The position numbers and the translations under genes were made by a program. A DNA stretch of 64,000 bases from Acidimicrobiia bacterium (GTDB lineage: Bacteria > Actinomycetota > Acidimicrobiia > Spongiisociales > UBA11373), in the NCBI GenBank assembly GCA_040878325.1, contig JBBDMM010000016.1, positions 1-64,000 of the forward strand, in the 5' to 3' direction. The notes below the pieces were generated by a model. It saw nothing but the letters and a program-made list of their open reading frames with translations. It made no database searches and was not told the origin of the DNA. Positions 32,212 to 42,238 of this stretch are shown here, one piece after another (the stretch's first letter is position 1; the number at the start of each line of letters is the position of its first letter).

Positions 32212-32287
32212 TGGTAGCCCCGAGGGGATTCGAACCCCCGCTACCGGCTTGAGAGGCCGGCGTCCTAGGCCGCTAGACGACGGGGCC
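32212..32287 (-). tRNA. tRNA-Glu (anticodon CUC)
   Basis: A complete 76-nt cloverleaf on the minus strand: acceptor GGCCCCG pairs with CGGGGCT, the anticodon loop CTCTCAA gives CUC between CCGGC and GCCGG, the T-arm contains GGTTCGAATCC, and CCA is encoded. Confidence 0.96.
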
Positions 32288-32308
32288 ATGCGGTCCACAT
32301 GAACCGCC

Positions 32309-32383
32309 TGGCTCGGGGGGGAGGACTCGAACCCCCAACGACAGGACCAGAACCTGCTGTGTTGCCAATTACACCACCCCCGA
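32309..32383 (-). tRNA. tRNA-Gln (anticodon CUG)
   Basis: A complete 75-nt cloverleaf on the minus strand beginning TCGGGGGTGG and ending in encoded CCA. The anticodon loop TTCTGGT gives CUG. It sits between gltX and tRNA-Glu, 21 bp from the latter, so all three may be cotranscribed. Confidence 0.96.
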
Positions 32384-32447
32384 AGGCGGGCGGAATGGTA
32401 ACGCGTCAGACGTGTCGGGAAACCTGCGGCTTTCGCGTCGGGCCGAA

Positions 32448-32478
32448 GAGCAATTGGCAATAGGCAATTGGCAATTGC
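32448..32478. repeat. CAATTGGCAATAGG units
   Basis: Three to four imperfect CAATTGG units between tRNA-Gln and gltX, related to the CGCCAATCG units at 18342-18364. Confidence 0.55.
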
Positions 32479-32531
32479 GCGTCAGTCCGCCGTCTGATTC
32501 AACCGGTGCTCGCGAGCAAGCCTTCCTGGCA

Positions 32532-33959
32532 TCAACCTCGGAGGCGGCCCGCGGCTTCCTTTAGGCGTGCCAGGGAACGCTCGCGGCCGAGGGCTTCAAG
32601 GGACTCGAACAGGGGTGGGCTGACCGAGGAGCCGGTGACGGCGACCCGGATCGGTTGGAGGCCCTTGCCGGCAGAGAGGCCGTGCTCGTCGAGCATGCCG
32701 CGAAGGGCCTCCTCGATGGCGCTGGTCGACCAGTCCGCGAGTGCGCCGAGGCGCGCCAGGGCTCCCTCGACCGCGACCACCGCCTCCGGCTTGGTCATGA
32801 CCTTGTCCCACGAACCGGGGTCATATTCGATCGGATCCGTGAACAGGAAGCGGGTCTGCTCGGGAACCTCTGTCAGCAGCTTGGCCCGCTCCTGAATGAG
32901 CGGAGCCACCGCCTCGAACAGGGTGCGCTCACCCGCATCGAGGGTGCGCCCCAGGCCGCCCTCGATCAGCGGCAGCGAGCGCCCGACGAAGTCGGGTACG
33001 GCCATCGCCCGGATGTAGACGCCGTTCATCCACTCGAGCTTGGCGAGGTCGAACACGGCCGGGTTGCTCGAGACGTCGGCGAGGTCGAAACGCTCGACCA
33101 TCGTGTTCAGGGACACGATCTCCTCGTCGGGCCCGGGGGACCACCCGAGGATCGCCAGGTAGTTGCTCATCGCCTCCGGCAGATAGCCCATCTCGCGGTA
33201 AGCCCGCAACGAAGTGTGCCCGTGCCGCTTGGACAGTTTCTTGCCATCGGGCCCGTTGATGAGGGCGAGGTGGGCATAGGTCGCCGCAGGCGCACCCAAT
33301 GCTGTAGTGAGAGCGATGTGTTTCGGGGTCGAAGAGAGAATGTCTTCGCCGCGCACTACGTGGGTGATGCCGAAGTCGACGTCGTCGACGGTCGACGCCA
33401 GGTGGTAGGTGGGCGTTCCATCGGACCGAAGGATGATGAAGTCGTCGACGTCGTCGTGGTCGAACCGCACCGAGCCCCGCACCAGATCCTCGAATTCGGT
33501 TGCGCCAGGCCGAGGCATGGCGAACCGGATCGGCTTGCCCGGCATCACTCCGTCACCGCGGTATTCGCCGCGATAGGCCGGTGAACGATTCTCGGACTGG
33601 GCGGCCTTCCTCGACTCCTCCAGTTGCTCCGCCGTGGCAAGGTCGTAATAGGCGTGGCCCGCGGCGACCATCTGCTCGGCGGCCTGGCGATAACGGTCGA
33701 ACCGCTCGCTCTGCCGGTAGGTGCCATGGAGGCCGCCAACCTCGAGACCCTCGTCCCAATCGAGGCCCATCCAGCGGAGCCCGCTGAGGATGTCCTCGTG
33801 GTACTCCGCCTCGCTGCGCTCGGTGTCGGTGTCGTCGGAGCGCAGGATGAAGGCCCCACCGCGGTTACGCGCAAACAGCCAGTTGTAGAGCGCGGTGCGG
33901 ACTCCTCCGATGTGGAGATGGCCGGTCGGAGACGGGGCGAACCGAACCCGGACCGTCAC
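32532..33959 (-). CDS. gltX: Glutamyl-tRNA synthetase
   Basis: [20 protein letters not shown] is the HIGH-type motif and KKLSKRHG the KMSKS-type motif of class I synthetases. The protein charges tRNA-Glu, and in organisms with GatCAB it usually also charges tRNA-Gln with Glu. Length 475 aa is normal. The GTG/ATG region overlaps the FAH gene stop by 4 bp, and both its tRNAs lie directly downstream. No GlnRS gene is seen in the window. Confidence 0.97.
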   Translation of the reverse strand: MTVRVRFAPSPTGHLHIGGVRTALYNWLFARNRGGAFILRSDDTDTERSEAEYHEDILSGLRWMGLDWDEGLEVGGLHGTYRQSERFDRYRQAAEQMVAAGHAYYDLATAEQLEESRKAAQSENRSPAYRGEYRGDGVMPGKPIRFAMPRPGATEFEDLVRGSVRFDHDDVDDFIILRSDGTPTYHLASTVDDVDFGITHVVRGEDILSSTPKHIALTTALGAPAATYAHLALINGPDGKKLSKRHGHTSLRAYREMGYLPEAMSNYLAILGWSPGPDEEIVSLNTMVERFDLADVSSNPAVFDLAKLEWMNGVYIRAMAVPDFVGRSLPLIEGGLGRTLDAGERTLFEAVAPLIQERAKLLTEVPEQTRFLFTDPIEYDPGSWDKVMTKPEAVVAVEGALARLGALADWSTSAIEEALRGMLDEHGLSAGKGLQPIRVAVTGSSVSPPLFESLEALGRERSLARLKEAAGRLRG

Positions 33960-34720
33960 GAGCCCGCCACCACCGGATTGGCGAGCGTGCCAATTCGCTC
34001 GATTGTGACCTCGACCCGGTCACCGGGCACGATCGGGCCGACGCCAGCAGGCGTGCCGGTCAGAATCACGTCGCCTGGCAGCAGCGTCATCACCCGGGAG
34101 ATGAACGCGAAGATCTCGGCGACTCCGAACACCATGTCGTAGGTCGAACCCTCCTGGCGTAATTCGCCGTTGACCTCGCAGGTGATCCGCAGACCAGCGG
34201 GGTCGAGCTCGGTCTCGATGGCGGGGCCGAGCGGGCAGAACGAGTCGAACCCCTTGGCCCGGGCCCATTGACCATCCTTCTTCTGCAGGTCGCGGGCACT
34301 CACGTCGTTGCCGGCGGTGTACCCGAGAATGTGAGCGGCGGCGTCCTCGGCGGCCACGTGCCGGCTGACCTTGCCGACCACCACCGCCAGCTCGGCCTCG
34401 TGGTGAACATCCAACGCCTCGCTGGGGAGGACGATGGGAGCACCCGGGCCGATGACCGAGGTGGAGGGCTTGATGAAGATGACCGGATCATCCGGCACCT
34501 GATTGCCCAACTCGGCGGCATGCTCGGCATAGTTCCGCCCGACGCACACCACCTTGGTAGGGAACACCGGCGCAAGAAGATGCGCCTCCTCGAACGGGAT
34601 GATCGTCTCGGTGGGTTCCCAGGCCACGAACGGAGTCCCCCGGTAGACGGTGATCCCCTCAGCCTCGGCCACCCCGTAGACGATCTCGTCACCCTGGATG
34701 CGCACCCGCACGATCTTCAC
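33956..34720 (-). CDS. Fumarylacetoacetate hydrolase-family protein
   Basis: The FAH fold is shown by [16 protein letters not shown], then [26 protein letters not shown] with metal-binding Glu residues, [23 protein letters not shown], and TGTPAGVGP near the end. Members hydrolyse or decarboxylate beta-diketo or oxo acids with Mg2+. The same neighbour of gltX is found in mycobacteria, which supports an old operon. The substrate is unknown. 254 aa; it overlaps the neighbours on both sides by 4 bp. Confidence 0.92.
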   Translation of the reverse strand: MKIVRVRIQGDEIVYGVAEAEGITVYRGTPFVAWEPTETIIPFEEAHLLAPVFPTKVVCVGRNYAEHAAELGNQVPDDPVIFIKPSTSVIGPGAPIVLPSEALDVHHEAELAVVVGKVSRHVAAEDAAAHILGYTAGNDVSARDLQKKDGQWARAKGFDSFCPLGPAIETELDPAGLRITCEVNGELRQEGSTYDMVFGVAEIFAFISRVMTLLPGDVILTGTPAGVGPIVPGDRVEVTIERIGTLANPVVAGS

Positions 34721-35166
34721 GACTCGCCGCCACTCCCCCCCATCGGGCCCATCAGCACGTCGCGGGGAATCGCCTCCACCAGGCGCCGGAGGCGCGAGTG
34801 GTCATGAGCGATACCGGAGACTGCTTCGGCACCGGCGGGCAGGTCGAGCAGGCCGATGGCTAGATCGATGTCGGGGCCTACAGGTGCGCGGCCGAGTGCA
34901 GACGACCGGGCGCTGATGATGGCCATCAAGGCCGCTTCGACGTCATCCTGCAGACCTGCTGGGACCTCGATGGCGCGGCGGCGAAGCAGCCTGAGGGCGT
35001 ACCCGGTGTCGGGCCCGGGCGTCCCAAACGGCCCACCCCAGGGAACTTGTTCCGGCGATACGAGGTCTCCAGGCCGATCGGGCCGCCACCGACGGGCTGC
35101 CGCCGGCTTGGCGGTGGCCCGGGGCAGGTCGGCGACAGTTATCGGGATGTTCGGTTGCTGACCCAC
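34717..35166 (-). CDS. Conserved-looking protein of unknown function, 149 aa
   Basis: Translation is coupled: AGGAG overlaps the ilvE stop, 5 nt before the GTG at 35166, and the stop overlaps the FAH start by 4 bp. The N-terminus is Pro/Arg-rich; [31 protein letters not shown] and [12 protein letters not shown] are the parts that look conserved. No membrane helix or signal. Function unknown; the operon couples it to branched-chain amino-acid metabolism and tRNA charging. Confidence 0.75.
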   Translation of the reverse strand: MGQQPNIPITVADLPRATAKPAAARRWRPDRPGDLVSPEQVPWGGPFGTPGPDTGYALRLLRRRAIEVPAGLQDDVEAALMAIISARSSALGRAPVGPDIDLAIGLLDLPAGAEAVSGIAHDHSRLRRLVEAIPRDVLMGPMGGSGGES

Positions 35167-35174
35167 CAGAACTC

Positions 35175-36089
35175 CTACGCGTACTCGAGCCAGTGACGGT
35201 ACGGCTCGAGTTCGCCGGTGACCGCCTCCTTGAACAATTGCTGAGCGCGCCTCGTGATCGGGCCGGGGCGGCCCTCGCCGACCGGCCGATCGTCGATCTC
35301 GCGGATCGGGGTCACCTCGGCGGCCGTGCCGGTGAAGAACGCCTCGTCGGCGTAGTACAGGTCAGAGCGGGTCACCTGGGCCTCGATCACCTCGTATCCG
35401 TCGTCGGCGAGGAGCTTCATCACCGTGTCCCTGGTGATCCCCTCGAGCGCCCCGGCCGTGCTCGGCGGCGTCGACACCGTGCGGTCCCTCACCAGGAAGA
35501 CGTTCTGCCCGCTCCCCTCGGCGACGTAGCCCGCGTAGTTGAGCATGAGCGCCTCGTCGTAGCCGGCGGTGACGGCCTCCTGTTTGGCGAGCACGCTGTT
35601 GATGTATTGGCCGGTCCCCTTGGCGTTGGGGATGAGCGCCTCGTGGCCGATGCGGCGCCAGGACGACACCCGCACCCGCGCCCCGTCCTCGAGCGCGCTC
35701 TTGCCGAGATAAGCGCCCCACTCCCACGCGGCGATCGAAGTGTGGCTGATGGCTCCGGTGGGGTTGAGGCCCAGCGAACCGGCACCGAGGAACACGATCG
35801 GGCGCAGATAACAGACGTGCATCTCGTTCGCCCTGACGAGCTCGAGGGCCGCCTTCGAAAGATCCTCGACGGTGTAGGGCAACGGAATCCGGAACGCCTT
35901 GGCCGAGTGGACCATGCGGCGCATGTGGTCGCCGAGACGAAAAGCGGCCGCTCCTTCCGACGTGTGATAGACGCGAATCCCCTCGAACACCCCGGTCCCG
36001 TAATGGAGTCCGTGGGCGAGCACATGGACGGTCGCTTGCTCCCACGGAACGAGTTCGCCGTCGAACCAGATGAAGCGGGTGGGTTCCAT
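35175..36089 (-). CDS. ilvE: Branched-chain amino-acid aminotransferase
   Basis: A class IV PLP aminotransferase: WFDGELVPW at the start, HYGTGVFEGIR, then NAKGTGQYINSVLAKQEA with the PLP-binding Lys, GYDEALMLNYAGYVAEGSGQNVF, and EGITRDTVMKLL. It exchanges the amino group between glutamate and leucine, isoleucine or valine. 304 aa, normal. AAGGGGA precedes the ATG by 5 nt. Confidence 0.95.
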   Translation of the reverse strand: MEPTRFIWFDGELVPWEQATVHVLAHGLHYGTGVFEGIRVYHTSEGAAAFRLGDHMRRMVHSAKAFRIPLPYTVEDLSKAALELVRANEMHVCYLRPIVFLGAGSLGLNPTGAISHTSIAAWEWGAYLGKSALEDGARVRVSSWRRIGHEALIPNAKGTGQYINSVLAKQEAVTAGYDEALMLNYAGYVAEGSGQNVFLVRDRTVSTPPSTAGALEGITRDTVMKLLADDGYEVIEAQVTRSDLYYADEAFFTGTAAEVTPIREIDDRPVGEGRPGPITRRAQQLFKEAVTGELEPYRHWLEYA

Positions 36090-36098
36090 GTAGTCCCC

Positions 36099-38015
36099 TT
36101 ATGTTGACACATCGAGGTATCGACGGTGCCAGTCGATGATCGCATCGAACCGCTCCCGCCGGTACTTGGGTTTGCCCGAACGCGAGAGCTCGTGACTGCT
36201 CTCGGGGAATCGCAGCATCTCGGCCTCCACTCCGTTGTCGACCAGGACGGCGAACAGCTGCTCGCCCTGCTCGATGGGACAGCGAAAGTCGTTCTCGGAA
36301 TGGATCACGAGGCACGGAGTGGTGATCTGATGTGCCCGCGAGAGCGGGCTCGCCTCCCACAGCGCGGTCCAGTCGTCGTACTTCCATTGACCCAGGTACA
36401 TCCGGGGAAACCGGAAGCCGATGTCTGATGTGCCGGCGAACGAAGTGAACGAGTAGAGACCCCGCTCGGGCACCGCACTGCGGAATCGGTCGTCGACCGC
36501 CACGATGCGGGCGGTGAGAAACCCGCCGTACGAGCCGCCCATCACCCCCATTCGCTCGGGATCGAGCCGGTCGAACCGAGCGACCGCGGCATCGAGCACC
36601 GCCAGCACGTCCTCGAGGTCCGGCGGGCGGTCCTCACCCCAGCGCCCCACCGGTGTGCGCACGAACTCGGTGCCCCGGCCGCTGGAGCCACGCGGATTGC
36701 ACGCCACCACCGCAAACCCCGCCGCGGCGTACTCCTGAAACTCGTCGAAGAAGCCCCACCCGTACTGGGTGGCGGGGCCGCCGTGGATGTTGAGGAGTAC
36801 GGGAACGGGACCATCACCCTCCGGGAGAAACACCCACCCATCGAGCTCTCCACCGTCGTGTTCCACGACGATGTGCTCAGGGGCGATCAGCCCGTCACGA
36901 AACTCGTCGTTGATCGAGGTGACCGTCCGCTCTTCGCCGTCCTCGAACCAGCGGAGCTCGCCCGGGTCGGTCGCCGAAGTGGAGATGAGCACCATCGCCG
37001 AGCCGTCGGGGCGAGTGGTCATCCCGGTGATCGCCCGCTCGCCTCCGGCAACGTCTGTCCACGAGCCATCGGGCCTGACTTCGATCACCCGATTGACCGC
37101 ACGATCTTCTACGACGATGCGGCACGAGCCGTCGGCCAGCCACTGCGGTCCCCCAGGTGCCACCGCCGGCGCCGGCGGCGCGAACGACCGGTCGAGGCCT
37201 TCGGCGAGTTCGACGAGCCCGTCGCCCTCCACCCGATACAGCGCCGCCACGCCCGGGTAGCTCCACAGGTCGGGCATCCCGATCAGGTGGACCGCACCGT
37301 CGGGCCGGTAGTGGACCGAGGTCCAGTTCCCGACGTCGACCAGGGGCCGGGGGTCGCCGCCGGCGACATCGACTTCCCATGCTTGCGAGCCGGTGTCGAT
37401 GAACGCCCGCTGGTGGCGAGGGCTCATGAATGCGATCGCCGACCCGTCCGGACGCCATACCAGGCCGCCGTCGAGGAAGTCGGTCTCCGTCAGGGCCCGG
37501 GGCTCGCCCGCGAATGGATCCACCAGGTAGATGTTGCGCCGGCGGTCGTGAAGCCAGCCCTGGGTGTCGAACCGGTAACCGGCGCCGCCGATCCGCCGGG
37601 GCCGGCGCTTGCGGCCGTCGTCGTCGAGTTCGGCCCACCCCGATCGCCACTCGATGCCCGCCACCGCCAGCATCGACCCGTCGGGTGACCACTCGGCCTC
37701 GGCCGCCCCGAGAGCGAACGAAGTGCGCACGGTCGCCTCGCCCCCAGCCGCGGCCATCACGGCCACCTGCGCCTTGTCGCCCTCCTTCGCGGAGGTCCTG
37801 AGAAAGGCGAGGTGGGATCCATCCGGTGACCACCGCGGCCGGACATCGCCCGGCCCGTGGGTGAAGCGTCGCGCCGCCTGCCCATCCCACAGCCAGATCT
37901 CACGGTCGTATCGGTCGTCCTCGAAGTTCATCCGCGACACCACGAAGGCGACGCGCTTCCCGTCGGCATAGATCTGAGGGTCGGACAGCGTGGCGAAGGA
38001 CAGCAGGTCGGTCAT
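36099..38015 (-). CDS. S9-family peptidase (prolyl oligopeptidase type)
   Basis: Residues 1-370 form a beta-propeller with repeated WSPDG and WRPDGS blades. The C-terminal alpha/beta-hydrolase domain has HGGPATQYGWGF, the nucleophile in MGGSYGGFLTARI, the Asp in VIHSENDFRCP, and the His in ESSHELS. No signal peptide is seen, so it is a cytoplasmic acylaminoacyl- or dipeptidyl-type peptidase. 638 aa is standard. TAGCCT lies 9 nt before the ATG. Confidence 0.93.
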   Translation of the reverse strand: MTDLLSFATLSDPQIYADGKRVAFVVSRMNFEDDRYDREIWLWDGQAARRFTHGPGDVRPRWSPDGSHLAFLRTSAKEGDKAQVAVMAAAGGEATVRTSFALGAAEAEWSPDGSMLAVAGIEWRSGWAELDDDGRKRRPRRIGGAGYRFDTQGWLHDRRRNIYLVDPFAGEPRALTETDFLDGGLVWRPDGSAIAFMSPRHQRAFIDTGSQAWEVDVAGGDPRPLVDVGNWTSVHYRPDGAVHLIGMPDLWSYPGVAALYRVEGDGLVELAEGLDRSFAPPAPAVAPGGPQWLADGSCRIVVEDRAVNRVIEVRPDGSWTDVAGGERAITGMTTRPDGSAMVLISTSATDPGELRWFEDGEERTVTSINDEFRDGLIAPEHIVVEHDGGELDGWVFLPEGDGPVPVLLNIHGGPATQYGWGFFDEFQEYAAAGFAVVACNPRGSSGRGTEFVRTPVGRWGEDRPPDLEDVLAVLDAAVARFDRLDPERMGVMGGSYGGFLTARIVAVDDRFRSAVPERGLYSFTSFAGTSDIGFRFPRMYLGQWKYDDWTALWEASPLSRAHQITTPCLVIHSENDFRCPIEQGEQLFAVLVDNGVEAEMLRFPESSHELSRSGKPKYRRERFDAIIDWHRRYLDVST

Positions 38016-38024
38016 CGACAGCGC

Positions 38025-38030
38025 AGGCTA
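38025..38030 (-). promoter_or_regulatory. -10 box of the S9 peptidase gene
   Basis: TAGCCT on the minus strand, 9 nt before the ATG at 38015. Confidence 0.35.
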
Positions 38031-38080
38031 ATCAAGAGGCAAGAGCCAAGAGCCAAGAATCAAGAGTCTTGACTCTTGGG
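38031..38080. terminator. Inverted repeat of CAAGA units downstream of the ABC exporter
   Basis: CCAAGAATCAAGA (38053-38065) and TCTTGACTCTTGG (38067-38079) pair at 12 of 13 positions. The left arm shares CCAAGAATCAAGAGT with the terminator at 20198, 18 kb away. Confidence 0.6.
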
Positions 38081-38083
38081 TTC

Positions 38084-39853
38084 TCAGACTGTCGTCGTGC
38101 CTGCGGCCCAGTCGGCGTAGAGGCCGGCGTAGACGCCGTCTGCCGCCATGAGCTCGCGGTGGGTGCCCCGTTCCACCAGGCGGCCGCGATCGAAGACCAG
38201 AACATGTTCGGCGCCTTCGGCGGTGGCGAGTCGGTGGGCGATCGTGATCGAAGTTCGGCCCAAGGTGAGCCGCCCGATGGCTCGCCGCAGCCTGACATCC
38301 AGCGCCGGATCGACCGCCGAAGTGGCCTCGTCGAGGACGAGCACGTCGGGATTGGAGATCCACGCTCGCGCCAGGGCCACCAGCTGGCGCTCGCCCGCCG
38401 ACAGGCTCGACCCGCGCTCGCCCACCTTGGTGACTATCCCCGCGGGGAAGGATGCGACCCAGTCGTCGAGCTCCAGCTCGCGCAACGCGGCCATGACGGC
38501 GTCGTCGGACGCGGCGGGATCGCCGTAACGGACGTTGTCGGCGATGGTGCCGGTGAACAGGAAGCCCTCCTGGGGGACGAAGGCGACCCGCGACCGAAGG
38601 CTGGCGTTTCTCGCCTGCTTGAGATCGACACCCCCGATGGCGACCACCCCTCGATCGGGATCGAGCAGCCTGGTGAGCAGCTTGGCGAACGTCGTCTTGC
38701 CCGAGCCGGTTTGGCCGACGACGGCGATACGGCTTCCGGGGGCGATCTCCACCGTCACGTCGGACAGGATCTCCGGGCCCTCTCGATAGGAGAACCCCAC
38801 GTCCCGAAACGACACGCCCAACGAACCCGCTGGGAGATCTACGGGATGCTCGGCTTCGGGAATCTCAACCGGTGCGTCGAGTGTCTCGACGATGCGCCGC
38901 AGACCGGAGGCGGCGCTCTGGGCAAAGTCGAGGATCTCGACGAGCGTCTGGATCGGCCCGATGAGCAGATTGACGAGGAACAAGAAGGCCAGGAGCACGC
39001 CCGCCGACACCCCGTTCGCCGGTCCCAAGAGCAAGCCCATCGCCACGACCGTGGCGGTGAGCGCGGCGGCAAACAGCTCGGCCGTGGCAAACAGCACGTT
39101 GCCGAAATGGGCGGCCTTGAACTCGGCGCGGAACCGAGCCTCGAGCACCTCATCCACCCGGCGCATGGTCACCACTTCAGCGCCATGAGCGCGTACCTCC
39201 GGCAGGGCGTTCACCGCTTCGCCCATCACGGCGAGGCTGTCGGCGACCCGCTCCCTCACCCGGTCGTACCGGCGGCGAAGGATCCGCTGGAACCAGAGCA
39301 GGCTGGCCGCATAGACCACCGTGCCTGCCGCCACCACGGCCGCCAGGCGCCATTCGTAGAGGGCCATCACGGTGAGCGCCGCCGCCACCTGGGTGCCATT
39401 GACGAGGAACATCACCCCGCCCCACTCCATGAAATCCTGCAGGGTCGATACGTCGGAGGTGACCCGTGACACCAGCGCCCCGCGTCGATCAGACTCCACG
39501 TGGAGGACGGACCGTCGCATCAAGTGCGAAAAGACCTTCACCCTCAACTCGCTGAGACCCATCGATGCCTGGCGGACCAGCCGGATCAGCCCGAACCGCG
39601 TCATCACCGCGCCGACGACCCCCAGGGTGAGACCGATGGCGACCGACCTCGCCACCCCGCCCACATCCACCTGGTCGCCCGAGATGTGGTTGTCGAGCGT
39701 CTGCTGAATGATCACCGGGATGAGAATCTGCACCGCGGTACCGCCGAGGTTGAGCAAGAGCACCACCCAGAGGCGTCGAGCGACGATCGGCACCTCGGCC
39801 ACCGCGCGGCGCATCGCCGAGTAGGTGGACATCGACTGCACGGAAGCCGTCAT
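38084..39853 (-). CDS. ABC exporter half-transporter (permease-ATPase), second subunit
   Basis: Six membrane helices (about residues 20-310) precede an ATPase domain: Walker A VVGQTGSGKTTFAKLL, signature LSAGERQLVAL, Walker B VLVLDEATSAVD, and switch His in IAHRLAT. It overlaps the upstream half-transporter gene by 4 bp, and the two should form a heterodimer. The signature here is LSAGE rather than LSGGQ, so the two ATP sites are unequal. The substrate (lipid or drug) is unknown. 589 aa. Confidence 0.93.
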   Translation of the reverse strand: MTASVQSMSTYSAMRRAVAEVPIVARRLWVVLLLNLGGTAVQILIPVIIQQTLDNHISGDQVDVGGVARSVAIGLTLGVVGAVMTRFGLIRLVRQASMGLSELRVKVFSHLMRRSVLHVESDRRGALVSRVTSDVSTLQDFMEWGGVMFLVNGTQVAAALTVMALYEWRLAAVVAAGTVVYAASLLWFQRILRRRYDRVRERVADSLAVMGEAVNALPEVRAHGAEVVTMRRVDEVLEARFRAEFKAAHFGNVLFATAELFAAALTATVVAMGLLLGPANGVSAGVLLAFLFLVNLLIGPIQTLVEILDFAQSAASGLRRIVETLDAPVEIPEAEHPVDLPAGSLGVSFRDVGFSYREGPEILSDVTVEIAPGSRIAVVGQTGSGKTTFAKLLTRLLDPDRGVVAIGGVDLKQARNASLRSRVAFVPQEGFLFTGTIADNVRYGDPAASDDAVMAALRELELDDWVASFPAGIVTKVGERGSSLSAGERQLVALARAWISNPDVLVLDEATSAVDPALDVRLRRAIGRLTLGRTSITIAHRLATAEGAEHVLVFDRGRLVERGTHRELMAADGVYAGLYADWAAGTTTV

Positions 39854-41655
39854 GCCCCGCCCTCCCTGGTGCGGGCCGCCGCCTCGTGCTCGTACGCCTC
39901 GACGAGACGGGCGTATCCGGGCTGCTCGGCGAGGAGCATCTGGTGCGAGCCCTGGGCGATCACCCGGCCGTCGTCCACGAACACCACCTCATCGGCCAGC
40001 CGGATCGACGACGGGCGATAGGCGACGATGACGATGGTCGATGGCAACTCTGCCTCTCGCAGCCCTCGCAGGATCTCCGCCTCGACCGAAGGGTCGACCG
40101 CCGAGGTGGCGTCGTCGAGGATCAGCAACCGGGGGCGACGAACCAACGCCCGGGCGATGGCGATCCGTTGGCGCTGGCCCCCGGAGAGCGATGCGCCCCG
40201 TTCACCCAGCCGGGAGGCGTAGCCATCGGGGAGCTCCAGGATGAAGTCATGGGCTCCTGCCAGCCGGGCGGCTTCTTCCACCCGGTCGCGGGGGATGTCC
40301 ATCCCCATGGTGATGTTGCCCTCGGCGGTGTCGTCGAAGAGAAATGCGGTCTGGGCGACAAAGGCGACCTCGAGGGCGAGCTCGGATCGGGCGAAGTCGC
40401 GCAGGTCTCGCGTGTCGAGGTGGATGCGCCCGGTTCCCGGGTCCCAGAGGCGGGCAAGCAGAAGGGTCAAAGTGGTCTTGCCGGAACCGGTGGGGCCGAC
40501 CACCGCCACGGTCCGCCCCGCGGGGATGTCGACCACGACGTCGCTGAGGATCATCGCTCCCGGGTCGTACTGGAAGCTGACCGCCTGCGAGTCGATGGGG
40601 GCCGCCCCGGAGTCGAGGCGCGCGTCGAGGTCGCCGTAGACGACCCGCTCATCGGCCTCGAGCACAGCCTCGACCCGCCGCCACCCGGGGATGGCCGCCG
40701 CCAGGTCGAAAAGCACGAACGCGATCAACTGGATCGGGAATGCGAGAAGGGACAGCAGGTAGAGAGCGGTCACGATGTCGCCGGGGGTGATCGCCCCATC
40801 CTGCACTCGAACCGCACCCACCAGCAGCACCACGAGGCCGATCATCGGGATCAATACGACGATGATCGTGCGGAACGTCTCCCACTTGACGCCGAGGGTG
40901 ATCAGCATGTCCCGCAAGTCGTCGGAGGCCACCCGCATCCGCTCGGTCTCGTAGTCCTCCCTTCCCAGCGCCTTGACCGTCAGCGCCCCGTCAAAGCTCT
41001 CATGGGCGGTTCGGCTGACTTCACCGAACTGGCTCTGGATGCCCTCCCACGATGGGTACAGGGTGATGGCAGCGCGGACCTCGATCGAGACGACCAGAGC
41101 CATGCCGAGAAGGGCCACCACCCCTAGCCACACGTCGATGAGGGCCAGCAGTACGACGGTCCCGATTACGAGAAGCGAGACCCCAGTGGCGTAAGGCAAC
41201 GGGGCGAGGACACTGGTGGCGCGCTGGGTGTCGTTGTCAGCCACCGACAGGAGGTCGCCGACCGACTGCTTCCGGAACCAGGACAGCTCCAGCTCCAACT
41301 GGTGCGCCAGCAAACGCCGTCGCAGGTCCTGCTGGTTGCGGAGCTGCAGCCACCCGGCCGACGTGCGCCGCATCACGATGGCGCCGGCCTTCCAGATCGC
41401 AACGCCGAGAACGGCGAGCACCACCGGGAGCACCTTGCCCGAGGTCGATTCCCCATCGCGCAGCACGGGGAGGATGGCGGTGTCGGTGATCCAACCGATC
41501 ACTGCCGAAGAGGCGATGATCGATGCGGCGAACATCGCCGCGCCCGTCACCGCAGACGCGAACGCCCAGGGCCGAGCCTTGATGAAGCGAAATACGATTT
41601 TGAGCCCACCGCCCAGGACGTCCCGCGCGGTGGGCGGCCTTGCCTCAGAAGTCAC
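39850..41655 (-). CDS. ABC exporter half-transporter (permease-ATPase), first subunit
   Basis: Six membrane helices (about 30-330) and an ATPase domain with Walker A VVGPTGSGKTTLTLLL, signature LSGGQRQRIAIA and Walker B LLILDDATSAVD. The Asp after the Walker B Asp replaces the catalytic Glu, and the switch His is Tyr (IVAYRPSS), marking this as the degenerate site of a heterodimeric exporter. 601 aa, GTG start with TAATCT 8 nt upstream. Confidence 0.93.
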   Translation of the reverse strand: MTSEARPPTARDVLGGGLKIVFRFIKARPWAFASAVTGAAMFAASIIASSAVIGWITDTAILPVLRDGESTSGKVLPVVLAVLGVAIWKAGAIVMRRTSAGWLQLRNQQDLRRRLLAHQLELELSWFRKQSVGDLLSVADNDTQRATSVLAPLPYATGVSLLVIGTVVLLALIDVWLGVVALLGMALVVSIEVRAAITLYPSWEGIQSQFGEVSRTAHESFDGALTVKALGREDYETERMRVASDDLRDMLITLGVKWETFRTIIVVLIPMIGLVVLLVGAVRVQDGAITPGDIVTALYLLSLLAFPIQLIAFVLFDLAAAIPGWRRVEAVLEADERVVYGDLDARLDSGAAPIDSQAVSFQYDPGAMILSDVVVDIPAGRTVAVVGPTGSGKTTLTLLLARLWDPGTGRIHLDTRDLRDFARSELALEVAFVAQTAFLFDDTAEGNITMGMDIPRDRVEEAARLAGAHDFILELPDGYASRLGERGASLSGGQRQRIAIARALVRRPRLLILDDATSAVDPSVEAEILRGLREAELPSTIVIVAYRPSSIRLADEVVFVDDGRVIAQGSHQMLLAEQPGYARLVEAYEHEAAARTREGGA

Positions 41656-41663
41656 AAGTGGTC

Positions 41664-41669
41664 AGATTA
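41664..41669 (-). promoter_or_regulatory. -10 box of the ABC exporter operon
   Basis: TAATCT on the minus strand, 8 nt before the GTG at 41655. Confidence 0.45.
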
Positions 41670-41733
41670 GATGGTCCCTGCGACGGCCTTCTTCGGCTCC
41701 GCTCGGGGGGTGGGGTCGGGTCGCACCAGCCGG

Positions 41734-41739
41734 TAGCCT
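41734..41739 (+). promoter_or_regulatory. -10 box of pgpA
   Basis: TAGCCT, 6 nt before the GTG at 41746. Confidence 0.5.
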
Positions 41740-41745
41740 CGCGTC

Positions 41746-42201
41746 GTGCGTCGCATCATCGCCTCCACCCTCGGCCTCGGCTTCATCCCCCGTCGGCTGT
41801 GGGGTTCCGATTCGGGCGCGGGGACATTCGGAGCCGCCTTCGCCGCCGCCATCGGTTTGGGCCTGCTCGCGCTCGACGCACCCTGGTGGATGACCCTCGC
41901 CATCGCCGCGGCGCTGACCGGGCTCTCGCTCTGGGCGGCGGTGCCGTTCACCCGCGATGGGGACGACCCCGGCTGGGTCTGCATCGACGAGACGGCGGGG
42001 ACGATGCTTGCCCTGGTGGGGCTCGGAGGCATTCCGTGGGTGGTGGCCCTGGTCGTCGCCCGGCTCGCCGACATCTTCAAGGTGCTCCCCGGGGTGCGCA
42101 CCGCGGAACGGCTCCCCGGGTCGATCGGCGTCACGGCCGACGATGTGGTGGCGGGGCTATACGGTCTGGGGGCGGGTTCGGTCCTGGCGTCGCTGCTCTA
42201 G
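41746..42201 (+). CDS. pgpA: Phosphatidylglycerophosphatase A
   Basis: The membrane enzyme removes phosphate from phosphatidylglycerol phosphate. The family motifs are GSDSGAGTFGAAF, DGDDPGWVCIDETAGTMLAL, RLADIFKVLPGV with LPGSIGVTADDVVAGLYG. Three to four hydrophobic helices; 151 aa, typical. The GTG at 41746 follows a -10 box by 6 nt. Confidence 0.88.
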   Translation: MRRIIASTLGLGFIPRRLWGSDSGAGTFGAAFAAAIGLGLLALDAPWWMTLAIAAALTGLSLWAAVPFTRDGDDPGWVCIDETAGTMLALVGLGGIPWVVALVVARLADIFKVLPGVRTAERLPGSIGVTADDVVAGLYGLGAGSVLASLL

Positions 42202-42238
42202 ACCCAAGTGCGCAACACGCCGGAGTGACACCGGCCAA

